This document shows positions 16,918-26,053 of a stretch of 64,000 nt of DNA, one piece after another; position 1 is the stretch's first letter, and every line of letters starts with the position of its first letter. Source of the stretch: Bacteriovoracaceae bacterium UBA3083 (lineage in GTDB: Bacteria > Bdellovibrionota > Bacteriovoracia > Bacteriovoracales > Bacteriovoracaceae). The notes below the pieces were generated by a model. That model ran no database searches. It saw nothing but the letters and a program-made list of their open reading frames with translations, and had not been told where the DNA came from. The stretch spans positions 248,001 through 312,000 of the forward strand of contig DFBJ01000009.1 in NCBI GenBank assembly GCA_002366565.1, written 5' to 3'. The position numbers were made by a program, and so were the translations under genes.

Positions 16918-17694
16918 ATGAAGTTACTCTTTATTTTAATTACTTACGTCATATCCATCTCTTCATTTACTTCAGAAGTTAAGGTTACAGCACACCCTGA
17001 TTACCCTCCTGTGACATGGGAGAGTGGGGGAACTCTAAAAGGAGCAGCTGTTAAATTAACAGAGACCGCTCTTATTAACCTTGGCTATAAGCCTGTTTTT
17101 GTTCCTGTTGGAACATGGGGAAGGGCTCAGCTAGAGACTAGGCTTGGAAGAGTTGATATTTTACTGCCTCCCTATAAAACACCAGAAAGAGAAAGCTTCT
17201 TTGCTTATCCTGATAAGCCACTCCTTGTAGATAAGACTATTATTTTGACGAAGAAGGGAAGAGTAATAAGTTATGAAAAATACGAGGATCTTAAGAAATT
17301 TGAAGGAATAGCAATTTTAAACGATAGCTTCGGTGACGAATTTGATCAAGCAGATAAGAAACACAATATTCTAAAAAGGTTCTCTAAGACTAAGCAGTGC
17401 TTAGAGTTTCTTCTAAGGGGTAGGGCAGACTATTTAATTGCTGGAGAAAATGCAGTGAAGGCCATAATCAGTAAGTTAGATTTAGAAGGAAAATTTGATA
17501 TTCAAGAGAAGGCCATAACCGAATCTGGTATGCATGCAGTTATTTCTAGAGAATCTATTTATAATACAAAGAAATTTAGGGATCGTTTCTTTGGAGAAAT
17601 GAAGAGACTCGTTGGTGAGAAGAAGCATGAAGTAGAGCTTGATAAGGCATTAAAAGAGTATAAAAAAGAAGCACGTAAGGACTTGTGGCATTAA
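16918..17694 (+). CDS. Periplasmic solute-binding protein, family 3 type
   Basis: A 258-residue exported protein with a signal peptide (about 1-18) and a type II periplasmic binding fold. The N-terminal lobe shows HPDYPPVTWE and the segment GRVDILLPPYKTPERE, typical of amino-acid-binding or transporter-like family 3 proteins. No ABC permease or ATPase is adjacent, so it may be a stand-alone sensor or exported binding protein. No ribosome binding site is visible; TAGAAT is six bases before the ATG. Confidence 0.8.
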   Translation: MKLLFILITYVISISSFTSEVKVTAHPDYPPVTWESGGTLKGAAVKLTETALINLGYKPVFVPVGTWGRAQLETRLGRVDILLPPYKTPERESFFAYPDKPLLVDKTIILTKKGRVISYEKYEDLKKFEGIAILNDSFGDEFDQADKKHNILKRFSKTKQCLEFLLRGRADYLIAGENAVKAIISKLDLEGKFDIQEKAITESGMHAVISRESIYNTKKFRDRFFGEMKRLVGEKKHEVELDKALKEYKKEARKDLWH

Positions 17695-17753
17695 GCCAGT
17701 AGATTGAACTGCCCATTGCCAATGCGTAGAGCGATTTGATAGTTTTAGCAGCT

Positions 17754-19067
17754 ATGAGATACGCCTTTAAAGTTCTAATAAGTCTATTAATACTCACTAA
17801 TATTCACTCAGTGTTCGCCTCTAAGCATCATATTTTCCTAATTCATGGGATAGGGGATAATGAACAAGGTTTTGGCTCGTCTGAAACTGTTTTACGCCGA
17901 TTACTAAATGAATCTTCAGATAAAACAAAATTCTTTCTAGAAAGCTTTGAATATCAAACAGGTAATGACGATTTAACAACTGTAGACTTTGCAAAAAGTT
18001 TTTCAATTTTCTTTCAAGAATATTTTAAGAACAAACCTTTAGAAAAGAATGATAAGTTTTCAATATTAGCGCATTCCCAAGGCGGACTCGTTACTATGAA
18101 TTGGCTCTATCACAGCTTTAAAGGAGATTCTGGATTCACAGACTTTAAATATATTGAAAAGCATATGAAAACATTTGCTTCTGCTGCAACCCCTTATGGT
18201 GGTACAGAGATAATAACTCTAGGACTGCTTTCTCTAAGGCTCAGGCAGCTACTTCAGTTGGGAGTCAAAGAGTTAGAAGATATGTACTTTCCAAGTGCAA
18301 TGATTTCTAAAATAAAAGGTATGCTTCTTGGTGAGGACCCTAAGTTTTTAGATTTTCTACATTCATTAAATATATTAAATGTTGTGGGAGTTGTTCATAA
18401 ACTTCCACCACTTTCTAGCTCTGCCGGCAAATTACAGGACGATACAACAGTACCTGTAACATCTGCGAGTATGAATTTTTATTATTTAAAAAATCATAAA
18501 GACTACTATCCGGGTGATAAGGTTTCTGAAGATGAAACAAAGTTCTTTAAGAACGCTACTGTAGTTCCTGTTAATGCCGCTCATATTGGTGTTTTATTTG
18601 TTCCTGGCATAATCAAAGTACCAAGTGAGTGTCGTGTTCTTTCTAACTGTGATCATCCAGCGTTTAAATTTTATTTGAATCATTTTTTAGATAAAAAACT
18701 ACCTAAAGTTGAAGAAAAGATAAGAAGCTTTGTTATTAAATTAAAGTTAGAAGTCTCTAAGAGTTCTCTTAATTATTCATCGAAAGAGAATGAATTCAAA
18801 TTTGATTTTCACTCAGATAGCTTCAATACTTCAAAATATTTAAGTAAGAAGTTTTTCCTAGACAGTGTCGTAGAGAAACCTACAAGCAAAGTATTTGAAT
18901 ATTATTATGCGGGTAAACTACCAAAGAATAATTTGAAGAAACATATAATGAATATTGAAATCAATGGGCCAACAATATTTCATATTAAGAGAGAGGTCGA
19001 TTTTAAGATTTCTCCAGGTCATCAAACAACACTAGATTTAAAATTAATGTCTTTAAGAGACTACTAA
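17754..19067 (+). CDS. Exported alpha/beta hydrolase, lipase-like
   Basis: An exported serine hydrolase. It has a signal peptide (about 1-23 from the ATG at 17754), an oxyanion HGIGDNEQG motif near the N-terminus and the nucleophile elbow AHSQGGL. A later His in NAAHIG may complete the triad. Probably a lipase or esterase acting on prey or environmental lipids (inference). The C-terminal third has no recognised family. I moved the start from an in-frame TTG at 17736 to the ATG because it gives a standard signal peptide. Confidence 0.8.
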   Translation: MRYAFKVLISLLILTNIHSVFASKHHIFLIHGIGDNEQGFGSSETVLRRLLNESSDKTKFFLESFEYQTGNDDLTTVDFAKSFSIFFQEYFKNKPLEKNDKFSILAHSQGGLVTMNWLYHSFKGDSGFTDFKYIEKHMKTFASAATPYGGTEIITLGLLSLRLRQLLQLGVKELEDMYFPSAMISKIKGMLLGEDPKFLDFLHSLNILNVVGVVHKLPPLSSSAGKLQDDTTVPVTSASMNFYYLKNHKDYYPGDKVSEDETKFFKNATVVPVNAAHIGVLFVPGIIKVPSECRVLSNCDHPAFKFYLNHFLDKKLPKVEEKIRSFVIKLKLEVSKSSLNYSSKENEFKFDFHSDSFNTSKYLSKKFFLDSVVEKPTSKVFEYYYAGKLPKNNLKKHIMNIEINGPTIFHIKREVDFKISPGHQTTLDLKLMSLRDY

Positions 19068-19078
19068 AGGAAGTAAAT

Positions 19079-20893
19079 ATGGAAATGGTTAGTGATACAA
19101 CAGTATGGGATAACTCTAATATCTACAGCTCAATCAATGATTCAAAAATATTAGATGATTTAAAAACTGCTGAGAACCTTATTAATTCTCAAGTAGATAA
19201 TTCAAAAGTTATTTCAAGTGCTCTAGAAGAGCAGGGAACTTCTCTTGCTAATAGGAGTGAGCTTGTTTCTGTTGCTCAAGAGATGTCAAGGGTAAGTTCT
19301 GAGGTCTCTATTCTTCTTAGAACAATTGGTACCTATGTTAGTTCTACTTTAAGTGTAGATTCTTCTAATGATACGGCAAAAACATTAAGATCAAACCTTT
19401 CAAAAGTTTCAGCTACAAAGTCTAAAGTTTATTCTCCACTTTCTGTTTATTTAACAATTTTAGATGATGAGACTTTGGAAACATTCTTCACAGAGGAATT
19501 AGAGGCAAAGAGATTTCAAATAAGCTTAATGAGAGATTTCAAAGAACATACTCTAGACGCTAAAAGAGAGTCTTTAATAAATGGTTTATCTACTGATGGA
19601 CTACAGGCATGGGGAAAGCTCTACAATGATATTTCAGGAAGCTTAGTTTGTGATGTTGATGGTAAGAAAGTGAATTATGCTTCTGCTGCGTCAATGACTA
19701 GAGGTGGAGATGCTAAGTTGAGAGAAGCTGCTTGGAGAGGAGTTCAAAAAGCATGGGAGACTCATGAGGAGAGTATCGCTGCAATTTTAAACTCTTTAAA
19801 TGGTTGGAGACTTGAAGAAGCAAGTGTGAGATCTGAAAGTAAGGAATTACATTACTTAGATATTTCTTGTTCACAATCTAGAATTACAAGAGACACTTTA
19901 GATGCACTAATCTCTTCTACTTATGAAAATAGAAGTGTTGGTCAGAGAGCAGTTAAGTCAATGGCAAAGGTTTTTGGTAAAGAAAAACTTGGTCCTTGGG
20001 ATCTTCTTGCGCCTGCTCCAAGTAAGGATGGAAAAGTTATTCTCTTTGCTGATGCAATCGATACAATTGAGAAGGCCTTTAATAGGCTAAGTCCAGATAT
20101 GGGAGCATTTGCTCGTATGATGTATGAGAAGAACTGGATTGATGCAAAACCTACTGAGTTTAGAAAGCCTGGTGCCTATTGTACTGGTTTTCCAAATGTT
20201 AGAGAGCCAAGAGTATTTATAACTTATTCAGGCTCTATGGGGGATATGATAACGTTGGCCCACGAGATAGGTCATGCATATCACAGTTGGGTTATGAGAG
20301 ATCTTCCTATAGAAGAAACTAATTACTCAATGACTCTTGCTGAGACGGCATCTATTTTTGCTGAAACTCTTGTTAGAGAGTATCTCTTTGATACTTTAGA
20401 AACAAAGGAAGAGAAGCTTGAAATATCTTGGCAAAATGCTGAGAGTGCAGCGGCGATGCTTTGTAATATTCCTGCTAGATTTGAATTTGAAAAAGAGCTT
20501 GTTGAAAAAAGAAAGACACAAACTCTAACTCCAAGTGAGATGAAGACTCTCATGAGTGGAGCTTGGAAGAATTGGTACGAAGATTCTCTAAGTGAATATG
20601 ATGAGATGTTTTGGGCAACTAAGTTACACTTCTCAATTGCTGGTCTTGGTTTTTATAACTATCCATATCTATTTGGTTACTTATTTAGCTTAGGTGTACT
20701 GGCTCAAAGAGAGAAGTTAGGTGAGAACTTCAACGAAGCTTATATAAATCTATTAAGAGATACTGGAAGAATGAAAGCTGAAGATCTTGTAATGAAACAC
20801 TTAGGTAAGGATATTTCTAAGAGTGAATTTTGGTTTGATAGTTTAAAAATTGTAGAGTCTCAAATTGAAGTATTCGAAGGACTCGTAAAGTAG
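19079..20893 (+). CDS. pepF: Oligoendopeptidase F, M3 family
   Basis: A cytoplasmic zinc metallopeptidase that cleaves oligopeptides. At 604 residues it is the expected length. The zinc site is HEIGHAYHSW (HExxH), followed by the third ligand Glu in MTLAETASIFAETL. There is no signal peptide. AAAGGAAG precedes the ATG. It lies 11 bases after the hydrolase gene and overlaps the next gene by one base. Likely used in peptide nutrition. Confidence 0.95.
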   Translation: MEMVSDTTVWDNSNIYSSINDSKILDDLKTAENLINSQVDNSKVISSALEEQGTSLANRSELVSVAQEMSRVSSEVSILLRTIGTYVSSTLSVDSSNDTAKTLRSNLSKVSATKSKVYSPLSVYLTILDDETLETFFTEELEAKRFQISLMRDFKEHTLDAKRESLINGLSTDGLQAWGKLYNDISGSLVCDVDGKKVNYASAASMTRGGDAKLREAAWRGVQKAWETHEESIAAILNSLNGWRLEEASVRSESKELHYLDISCSQSRITRDTLDALISSTYENRSVGQRAVKSMAKVFGKEKLGPWDLLAPAPSKDGKVILFADAIDTIEKAFNRLSPDMGAFARMMYEKNWIDAKPTEFRKPGAYCTGFPNVREPRVFITYSGSMGDMITLAHEIGHAYHSWVMRDLPIEETNYSMTLAETASIFAETLVREYLFDTLETKEEKLEISWQNAESAAAMLCNIPARFEFEKELVEKRKTQTLTPSEMKTLMSGAWKNWYEDSLSEYDEMFWATKLHFSIAGLGFYNYPYLFGYLFSLGVLAQREKLGENFNEAYINLLRDTGRMKAEDLVMKHLGKDISKSEFWFDSLKIVESQIEVFEGLVK

Positions 20894-21546
20894 TGAAGAA
20901 GATTTTAATAATACTATTCTTTTCACTTTCTGTTTTCGGTTCCGATAACTTGTCAGAGGGAGAGTGTATTGCTCTTCCTTCAAGTAAGAGATATATCGAT
21001 TTTGATTCATCAGTTACTTATCCAAAAACTTATAATTTTACCTGTGATTTTGAATGTCGAGGGGTTGATAATACTGTGAGTATTACATCCCTTCATCATG
21101 TTGAGGTTTCTTCGCTTGATGCAGAGGCTCGAGATGTTGTCTGTTATGGTGTAAAGGTTAAAAGAGTTAGCTGGGGATATGATTTTGATCGTGTTTCAAA
21201 GTTCTTTGCTTACGAAGCAGGATTAATTGAAATCTCTCAGTGGGCAAGAGATGAGTATATTTCTTTAGATCATGAGAATTCAAAATACTTAATGGATAAG
21301 TTAGTTCGTGACTTAGAAATTATTTTACCAAGCTATAAGATGGCCTCGCAATCAGGAGCAGTTGGTTCAAAGGAATTTGGTGTTGCTGTGAGTATAATTG
21401 AGTCTTTATTAGAAGACTTACCAAGTAATACAGAAGGGCTAGATCAATTGATGATTCAACTTGAATCAGTTGATCTTAGCTCTCATAATGGATTAAACTT
21501 GGTTCTTAGAGTGTTATCATCAAGTGCAAAATGGAGAAGAATATGA
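20893..21546 (+). CDS. Exported protein of unknown function
   Basis: A 217-residue protein with a GTG start overlapping the pepF stop by one base. It has a signal peptide (about 1-16, ending VFG) and several cysteines in the first half. No recognised domain. It overlaps the slyX start by four bases. Confidence 0.65.
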   Translation: MKKILIILFFSLSVFGSDNLSEGECIALPSSKRYIDFDSSVTYPKTYNFTCDFECRGVDNTVSITSLHHVEVSSLDAEARDVVCYGVKVKRVSWGYDFDRVSKFFAYEAGLIEISQWARDEYISLDHENSKYLMDKLVRDLEIILPSYKMASQSGAVGSKEFGVAVSIIESLLEDLPSNTEGLDQLMIQLESVDLSSHNGLNLVLRVLSSSAKWRRI

Positions 21547-21731
21547 ATGAATTAGAAGAGAGATTAGTAGCTCTAGAAGAAAAGTTCTCTTACCAAGATG
21601 AGCTTGTTAATGAATTAAACAAAATTGTAGCCGAACAGCAAACTGCAATAGAGTTTTTAGTGAAAGAGATTAAAGGACTTTCTGAGCAAGCTGCGACTGG
21701 TTCATCTAATGAAAAGCCTCCTCATTATTAA
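21543..21731 (+). CDS. slyX: SlyX family protein
   Basis: A small coiled-coil protein (62 residues from the ATG at 21543). Heptad pattern LEERLVALEEKFSYQDELV is followed by AEQQTAIEFL, and it has the hallmark C-terminal PPHY. Function of the family is unknown. I chose the ATG with GGAGA upstream and an ATGA overlap with the previous stop; an in-frame ATG at 21531 lacks a site. Confidence 0.88.
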   Translation: MNELEERLVALEEKFSYQDELVNELNKIVAEQQTAIEFLVKEIKGLSEQAATGSSNEKPPHY

Positions 21732-21760
21732 TTTAGAAAAATAAATTAATATGAGAATAA

Positions 21761-21787
21761 AAAAAGGATCCATGAGAGATCCTTTTT
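21761..21787. terminator. Bidirectional terminator after slyX
   Basis: Ten-base stem AAAAAGGATC/GATCCTTTTT with a seven-base loop, between convergent genes. T runs are available on both strands. Confidence 0.85.
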
Positions 21788-21795
21788 TATTTTGA

Positions 21796-22722
21796 TTATT
21801 TGTGATTTAAGTTTGATTTCCATTTTGGGTGATTAAAGTGAAGCCTATGGTCACATGACTCTGAGACAGTACTTTCTGTGAATTCTATATAACCTAAGTT
21901 TTTCCACTGTTTCTTTTTATTAACTTCAGTACTTGTTGCATAGATATCAAATAATATATTCGATGCTCTATTTTCAATGTTTAGTTCATCTCTAAAGTCT
22001 CTTTCGTTAACATCTTGTCCTTTTCTCGCCTTAATCATCATCCATTTAGGAGTAACAGTATTATCGGTTTCACTGATTTCTGAAATTTGATATAGCTGTC
22101 TTATTCCTGGGTTTGAGTCTGCTTTTCCAAAAGTAAGTGCTAGCTTTATTGAATAAGCAATATTTTTAATAACTGCTAATGTCTTAGATACTTCTGGCTC
22201 ATTAGTCATTTCTACGCCAGTGTAGTGAGGAGCCTTTGTCCCTCCAAGGTCATCTATCAAGAAGAAGTTTGCAGTTTTAACTCTTTGATTCTCATCTAAA
22301 GTTGGAAAAATCTTTCCTGCTAATCCAAACCCTCTATTACTACCAACAGTAGTTCTAGAGAGAGCAACAGAAGATCTAGCAATAATGATGGCCTCAGAGT
22401 CTTTCTTAAAGTACCCAGTGTATGGATTATCTTCAGTAATATTCCAAGTTCCTTTTAGACATATTCCATTTGGATGAGCAAGTTTATCAAAGTAAGGAAG
22501 AATGTCTGATTTGTTGGAGAGTGTTCTATTTGCTGATTGCTTAATTTTACTTTTAAATCCTTTAAAGAGACTTCGATAAGAGATTTTATTTTTTGGGAGG
22601 CTTAAGTAAGGAGTTGAAGTCACTTGAGACCAGATATCTTGGGCAGTGGATCCTTCATAGTTACTTGAGAAGGAATTTGTAGATATTGCAGTGGCAGCAA
22701 GTATAAGTATAACTTTTTTCAT
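21796..22722 (-). CDS. Exported protein, possible catalase-fold relative
   Basis: A 308-residue exported protein with a signal peptide (about 1-19). Segments such as HPNGICLKGTWNI, the arginine-containing RSSVALSRT, GLAGKIFPT and TANFFLIDDLGG, plus a C-terminal LHFNHPKW, loosely follow the order of motifs in heme catalases and catalase-related proteins. The catalytic His and proximal Tyr cannot be assigned with confidence. Function unknown; the catalase-fold idea is an inference. AAAGGC precedes the ATG. Confidence 0.6.
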   Translation of the reverse strand: MKKVILILAATAISTNSFSSNYEGSTAQDIWSQVTSTPYLSLPKNKISYRSLFKGFKSKIKQSANRTLSNKSDILPYFDKLAHPNGICLKGTWNITEDNPYTGYFKKDSEAIIIARSSVALSRTTVGSNRGFGLAGKIFPTLDENQRVKTANFFLIDDLGGTKAPHYTGVEMTNEPEVSKTLAVIKNIAYSIKLALTFGKADSNPGIRQLYQISEISETDNTVTPKWMMIKARKGQDVNERDFRDELNIENRASNILFDIYATSTEVNKKKQWKNLGYIEFTESTVSESCDHRLHFNHPKWKSNLNHK

Positions 22723-22816
22723 TTTTAAGCCTTTGTATGATTGTCTTGTAGTTTTGTAGCAAACATATAGGCTATTTGATCTAGGTTTTAAATTATAAGT
22801 AAAATTTATATATCAG

Positions 22817-24118
22817 TTAAGAATCTTTCCAAAGTTTAGATAGTCTATCCTTTATATTTTTCTCAACACCAATCTCTGTAGGTTGATAGAACTTTGGAGT
22901 ACCTTTAGGAGTATAGTCCTGCTCTACAAAGTGATGTGGGAAGCTGTGAGGATATTTATACTCAGGTGCACTCTTTGGTGGAAAGTTTTTTAAGTGATCA
23001 GGTACAGGTATTGTTTGATTATTTTCAACAAAGCTTAGTGCTTCATTTATAGCGTTATAAGCAGCATTACTTTTAACAGTTGAGGCGAGGTAAGTAGTTG
23101 CTTGGGCAAGATTTATCCTCGCTTCTGGCATACCTATTTGAGCAACAGCATGAAGACATGATGTCGCTACTGTTAGTGCTGTAGGGTCTGCATTTCCAAC
23201 ATCTTCAGAGGCAAAAATAACTAAACGTCTTGCTATAAAAATAGGATCTTCTCCTCCATCTAACATAACGGCGAGCCATAGTATTGCAGCACTAGGGTCA
23301 CTTCCTCTCATGCTTTTTATAAAAGCAGAGATCACATCATAGTGCCTGTCTTTATTTCGATCATACTCTCTTGCATTTTCTAGAACTAACGGCTTGATTT
23401 CTTTTAATGTAAGTTCTTGTCCAGAGTTGAGAGAACTTTTCTCGATTACATCTAGAATATTTAATGCGTTTCTAGCATCTCCATTTGAATAGTCTCCAAT
23501 GAAGTGAATAGCATCTGTAGTGATTTTTATATTAAATTTCTTTGAGACATTCTCAATAATTGAAGTAAGGTTATCTTCACTTAGTTTCTTGAGTTCAATG
23601 ATTTGCACTCTTGAAAGAAGAGCTCTATTTACAGAACTTCTTGGATTCTCTGTAGTTGCTCCAATGAACTTAAAACTCCCTTGTTCAACATAAGGAAGAA
23701 GGGCATCTTGTTGGGCCTTATTAAATCTATGAATTTCATCAACGAAGATAATGGCCTCTTTACCAAAGTCATTCTTCATTTGTATTGCGCTTGAGATAAG
23801 CTTTTTCAGCTCATTAACGCCACCTAAGACTGCATTGAAGTTGTAGAGTTCAAATCCACTATTCATGGCCAAGATGTTGGCTAGGGTCGTTTTTCCTGTA
23901 CCAGGAGGTCCCCATAGAATGAGACTTGGGAAGTTTTTCTCTTTTAAGAACTTGTATCGTGTAAATATATGTTCTTGTCCAAAGTAATTCTCAAAATTAG
24001 AGGGTCTCGCTCTAAAAGGAAGAGGGGAGTTTTTACTCTCTGCGTCGTTGCTTGCATTCTTCTCAGAAGTATCTGAAAATAGGTCTGATTGAGAATTTTG
24101 ATTACTAATTTCATCCAT
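22817..24118 (-). CDS. rarA: Replication-associated recombination protein A (AAA+ ATPase)
   Basis: A MgsA/RarA/WRNIP1-family ATPase acting at stalled replication forks with SSB. Walker A is GPPGTGKTT, Walker B IIFVDEIHRF, sensor 1 GATTENP, followed by the arginine-finger region and the C-terminal tetramerisation domain with GGEDP and SEDVGNADP. Its length of 433 residues is normal. I chose the ATG at 24118; an in-frame TTG at 24130 would add four residues. Divergent from rpsU. Confidence 0.95.
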   Translation of the reverse strand: MDEISNQNSQSDLFSDTSEKNASNDAESKNSPLPFRARPSNFENYFGQEHIFTRYKFLKEKNFPSLILWGPPGTGKTTLANILAMNSGFELYNFNAVLGGVNELKKLISSAIQMKNDFGKEAIIFVDEIHRFNKAQQDALLPYVEQGSFKFIGATTENPRSSVNRALLSRVQIIELKKLSEDNLTSIIENVSKKFNIKITTDAIHFIGDYSNGDARNALNILDVIEKSSLNSGQELTLKEIKPLVLENAREYDRNKDRHYDVISAFIKSMRGSDPSAAILWLAVMLDGGEDPIFIARRLVIFASEDVGNADPTALTVATSCLHAVAQIGMPEARINLAQATTYLASTVKSNAAYNAINEALSFVENNQTIPVPDHLKNFPPKSAPEYKYPHSFPHHFVEQDYTPKGTPKFYQPTEIGVEKNIKDRLSKLWKDS

Positions 24119-24158
24119 TTTTATACCCAACTATGGAATACTATTGACTTTATATGGG

Positions 24159-24186
24159 TTGCATCCTAACTTATGCTACTTATAAA
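24159..24186 (+). promoter_or_regulatory. Candidate rpsU promoter
   Basis: -35 TTGCAT, 16-base spacer, -10 TATAAA, giving a start near 24193. A second possibility is TTGACT at 24144 with TAACTT 17 bases later. Confidence 0.45.
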
Positions 24187-24191
24187 AGCTA

Positions 24192-24257
24192 GACCCTGAT
24201 TTGGGTCCAAGGCCTTCAGTGGAAGGTAATATCAAGCCGAAGGGGAGGTGATTTCAA
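24192..24257 (+). promoter_or_regulatory. rpsU leader with two small hairpins and extended Shine-Dalgarno
   Basis: Two hairpins, GACCC/GGGTC (24192-24207) and CCTTC/GAAGG (24213-24226), precede GGAGGTGAT (24244-24252). The nine bases GGAGGTGAT match the whole anti-Shine-Dalgarno of 16S rRNA. The ATG is five bases further on. This may be a feedback site for bS21 availability (inference). Confidence 0.5.
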
Positions 24258-24488
24258 ATGGCAAAAGACAAGAATTATTCAATTTTTATTTCAATTGATG
24301 ACAAGCTTGGAGCAGAACGTTCTTTAAGAAAGTTTAAGAGACTTTGTGAAGCTTTTGGTGTTGTACGTGAGTACAGAAAAAGAAAAGAGTTCAAGAAGCC
24401 TTCTATCCGTAGAATCGAGAAGCTTGAGGCTGCAGAGAAACGTAGAAACAAATCTGCAAGCAAGATGAGAAGAACATCTAAAATCTAG
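24258..24488 (+). CDS. rpsU: Small ribosomal subunit protein bS21
   Basis: A 76-residue basic protein: ERSLRKFKRLCEAFGVVREYRKRKEF is split across the S21 core helices, and the tail is Lys/Arg-rich. bS21 binds near the 3' end of 16S rRNA and promotes initiation on mRNAs. It has an exceptionally strong ribosome binding site and its own terminator, so it is a single-gene transcript. Confidence 0.95.
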   Translation: MAKDKNYSIFISIDDKLGAERSLRKFKRLCEAFGVVREYRKRKEFKKPSIRRIEKLEAAEKRRNKSASKMRRTSKI

Positions 24489-24499
24489 TTGAAATATAA

Positions 24500-24526
24500 G
24501 GCCCTCTTTTAGAGGGTCTTTTTTTT
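24500..24526 (+). terminator. rpsU terminator
   Basis: Seven-base stem GGCCCTC/GAGGGTC with one G-U pair (24500-24518) and eight T. The T run touches the stop codon of the facing gene. Confidence 0.88.
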
Positions 24527-25358
24527 ATCTTCTAAGTATTAATTTTAAAATTGAATTCCATCTATTATGCATTATGTTTGTGACTTTGACTTTGCTCAAA
24601 GGAATATCATAATTTCCTTTCGTCATATTTTTGTGAAAGCTATTCCAGTCGATATTTAATCTTTCTAAATTATCTAATAAATAGTCTTTATCATTTGGTA
24701 GGAGAATTCTCTGTTCTAGGATTCTAATAAATGAAGACCAAACATTATCAAACTCTACTCTATAGTCATGTAGAACTAGAATATTTAATTTTAGATCAAC
24801 GACTTTGAGTGACTCATGAAGAACTCTTTCTATATGAATAGGGCTTTTTGAATATCTTTGAAAGCCTGTACCTCGTAACATTTTAAATTCATCAAAGTGA
24901 TGGTTTATTTTTGCATTAGAGAGTACAAGTTCCTGAAGAAGGACATTGAAAGCAATTGAGTCATCGATTCTATTACTTTTTAATTTGTAATTGCTTATAT
25001 ATTTATAAAGTCTTGCTTCAAATAGTTTTAGCTTTCTAGAGAAGTCCTTAATCTGTGTGGCGCACTTATCATTAAGAGTAATGTCTCTCAGGTCACAAAA
25101 CTTTGTTAATTCTACAGATTCTAAATAGAGTTGCTGAAGGTTTCTTCTCGTATTAATTACGGGTTCAGATTCGGGGGATACCTTTTTTAAGATATGAAAG
25201 AACTCATTAATTATGCTTTTTATTTGAGGCCTTGCATATCTTCGAAAGCTTTCATTGCTCATTCTTATATCAGACTTTTTAATTGCATAAAAAGAGTACT
25301 GAGCTACTGTCGTATTAGCAGTAAAAAGAATAAATAGTACGGCAATGATTATCTTCAT
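24525..25358 (-). CDS. Exported helical protein of unknown function
   Basis: A 277-residue protein with a signal peptide (about 1-19, ending VAQ). The remainder is rich in Leu, Lys, Arg and Asp with predicted long helices. No recognised domain. It has no Shine-Dalgarno but a near-consensus promoter ending six bases before the ATG, so the transcript is probably leaderless. Confidence 0.65.
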   Translation of the reverse strand: MKIIIAVLFILFTANTTVAQYSFYAIKKSDIRMSNESFRRYARPQIKSIINEFFHILKKVSPESEPVINTRRNLQQLYLESVELTKFCDLRDITLNDKCATQIKDFSRKLKLFEARLYKYISNYKLKSNRIDDSIAFNVLLQELVLSNAKINHHFDEFKMLRGTGFQRYSKSPIHIERVLHESLKVVDLKLNILVLHDYRVEFDNVWSSFIRILEQRILLPNDKDYLLDNLERLNIDWNSFHKNMTKGNYDIPLSKVKVTNIMHNRWNSILKLILRR

Positions 25359-25364
25359 TAATCA

Positions 25365-25393
25365 ATTGTCGATTTAATAAATAGTTTTGTCAA
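25365..25393 (-). promoter_or_regulatory. Consensus -35 promoter placing the transcription start at the ATG
   Basis: On the reverse strand: TTGACA (25393-25388), 17-base spacer, GACAAT (25370-25365), six bases, then the ATG at 25358. No ribosome binding site lies between. Confidence 0.65.
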
Positions 25394-25407
25394 AGATTGG
25401 AGCTAAA

Positions 25408-25908
25408 CTAAGCTGCAGCTTTATATAGTGACTTAAATGGAGTAACCCAAGAATCTTCACTATAAATAAAGTTCACAGAAATATTCTTCTGCTTTAGCTT
25501 ATTTAACTTCTTTGGAATGAGCTCAGTAGGTGTATCTACTAGATCAAATGAAATTTGTAGTTCTTTTGGAATTCTACCCATTGAGATAGCAGCTAAACAA
25601 ATATAGCTACCAAAGTCCTGAGTATGAACTTTAATATTCTTTGATGAATCTGGGAGAGCACTCACAAACTCATCTACGTAATCTAATAATGTTTTTGGAT
25701 CTAGTGAAAGGTATTGTTGTATGATTTTTCTATGGTCTAGGCTTAATTCTCTTTTTTCTTCTTTTGTTAACTTTAGCTGGGAGTGGGAGCACATGAGAGT
25801 ATCACTGAAGGAAATCTCTTTTTCTGGAATATCAAATTTAAGTAGAGTCTTTCTTTGATTTCCTGAGACAAGTTTAATTTGTCCCTTAAACGGTTGTGAG
25901 CAGGCCAT
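25408..25908 (-). CDS. Uncharacterised cytoplasmic protein
   Basis: A 166-residue protein with no signal peptide or membrane segment. The start is set at the ATG 25908, which has GGAGAG four bases upstream; the frame extends 22 codons further to 25974 without a better site. The alternating alpha/beta character (VHTQDFGSYICLAAI, then NISVNFIYS) suggests a small mixed-fold domain. No family recognised. Confidence 0.6.
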   Translation of the reverse strand: MACSQPFKGQIKLVSGNQRKTLLKFDIPEKEISFSDTLMCSHSQLKLTKEEKRELSLDHRKIIQQYLSLDPKTLLDYVDEFVSALPDSSKNIKVHTQDFGSYICLAAISMGRIPKELQISFDLVDTPTELIPKKLNKLKQKNISVNFIYSEDSWVTPFKSLYKAAA

Positions 25909-26017
25909 AGTTCTCTCCAGAAAGGTTTTTTCCTTATATAGACAATAGTCTATATCTATTCGGCAGCTTTTCACTCAATTTTAGCTTAAATTTCGAAAAA
26001 AATAGTCAAGTATATAA

Positions 26018-26050
26018 AATCAGGAGGAAAATTAATTCCTCCTGATTATT
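26018..26050 (-). terminator. ileS terminator
   Basis: Perfect 11-base stem ATCAGGAGGAA/TTCCTCCTGAT (26019-26046) with a six-base loop. On the reverse strand it is followed by TTTTATA. Confidence 0.8.
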
Positions 26051-26053
26051 TAT

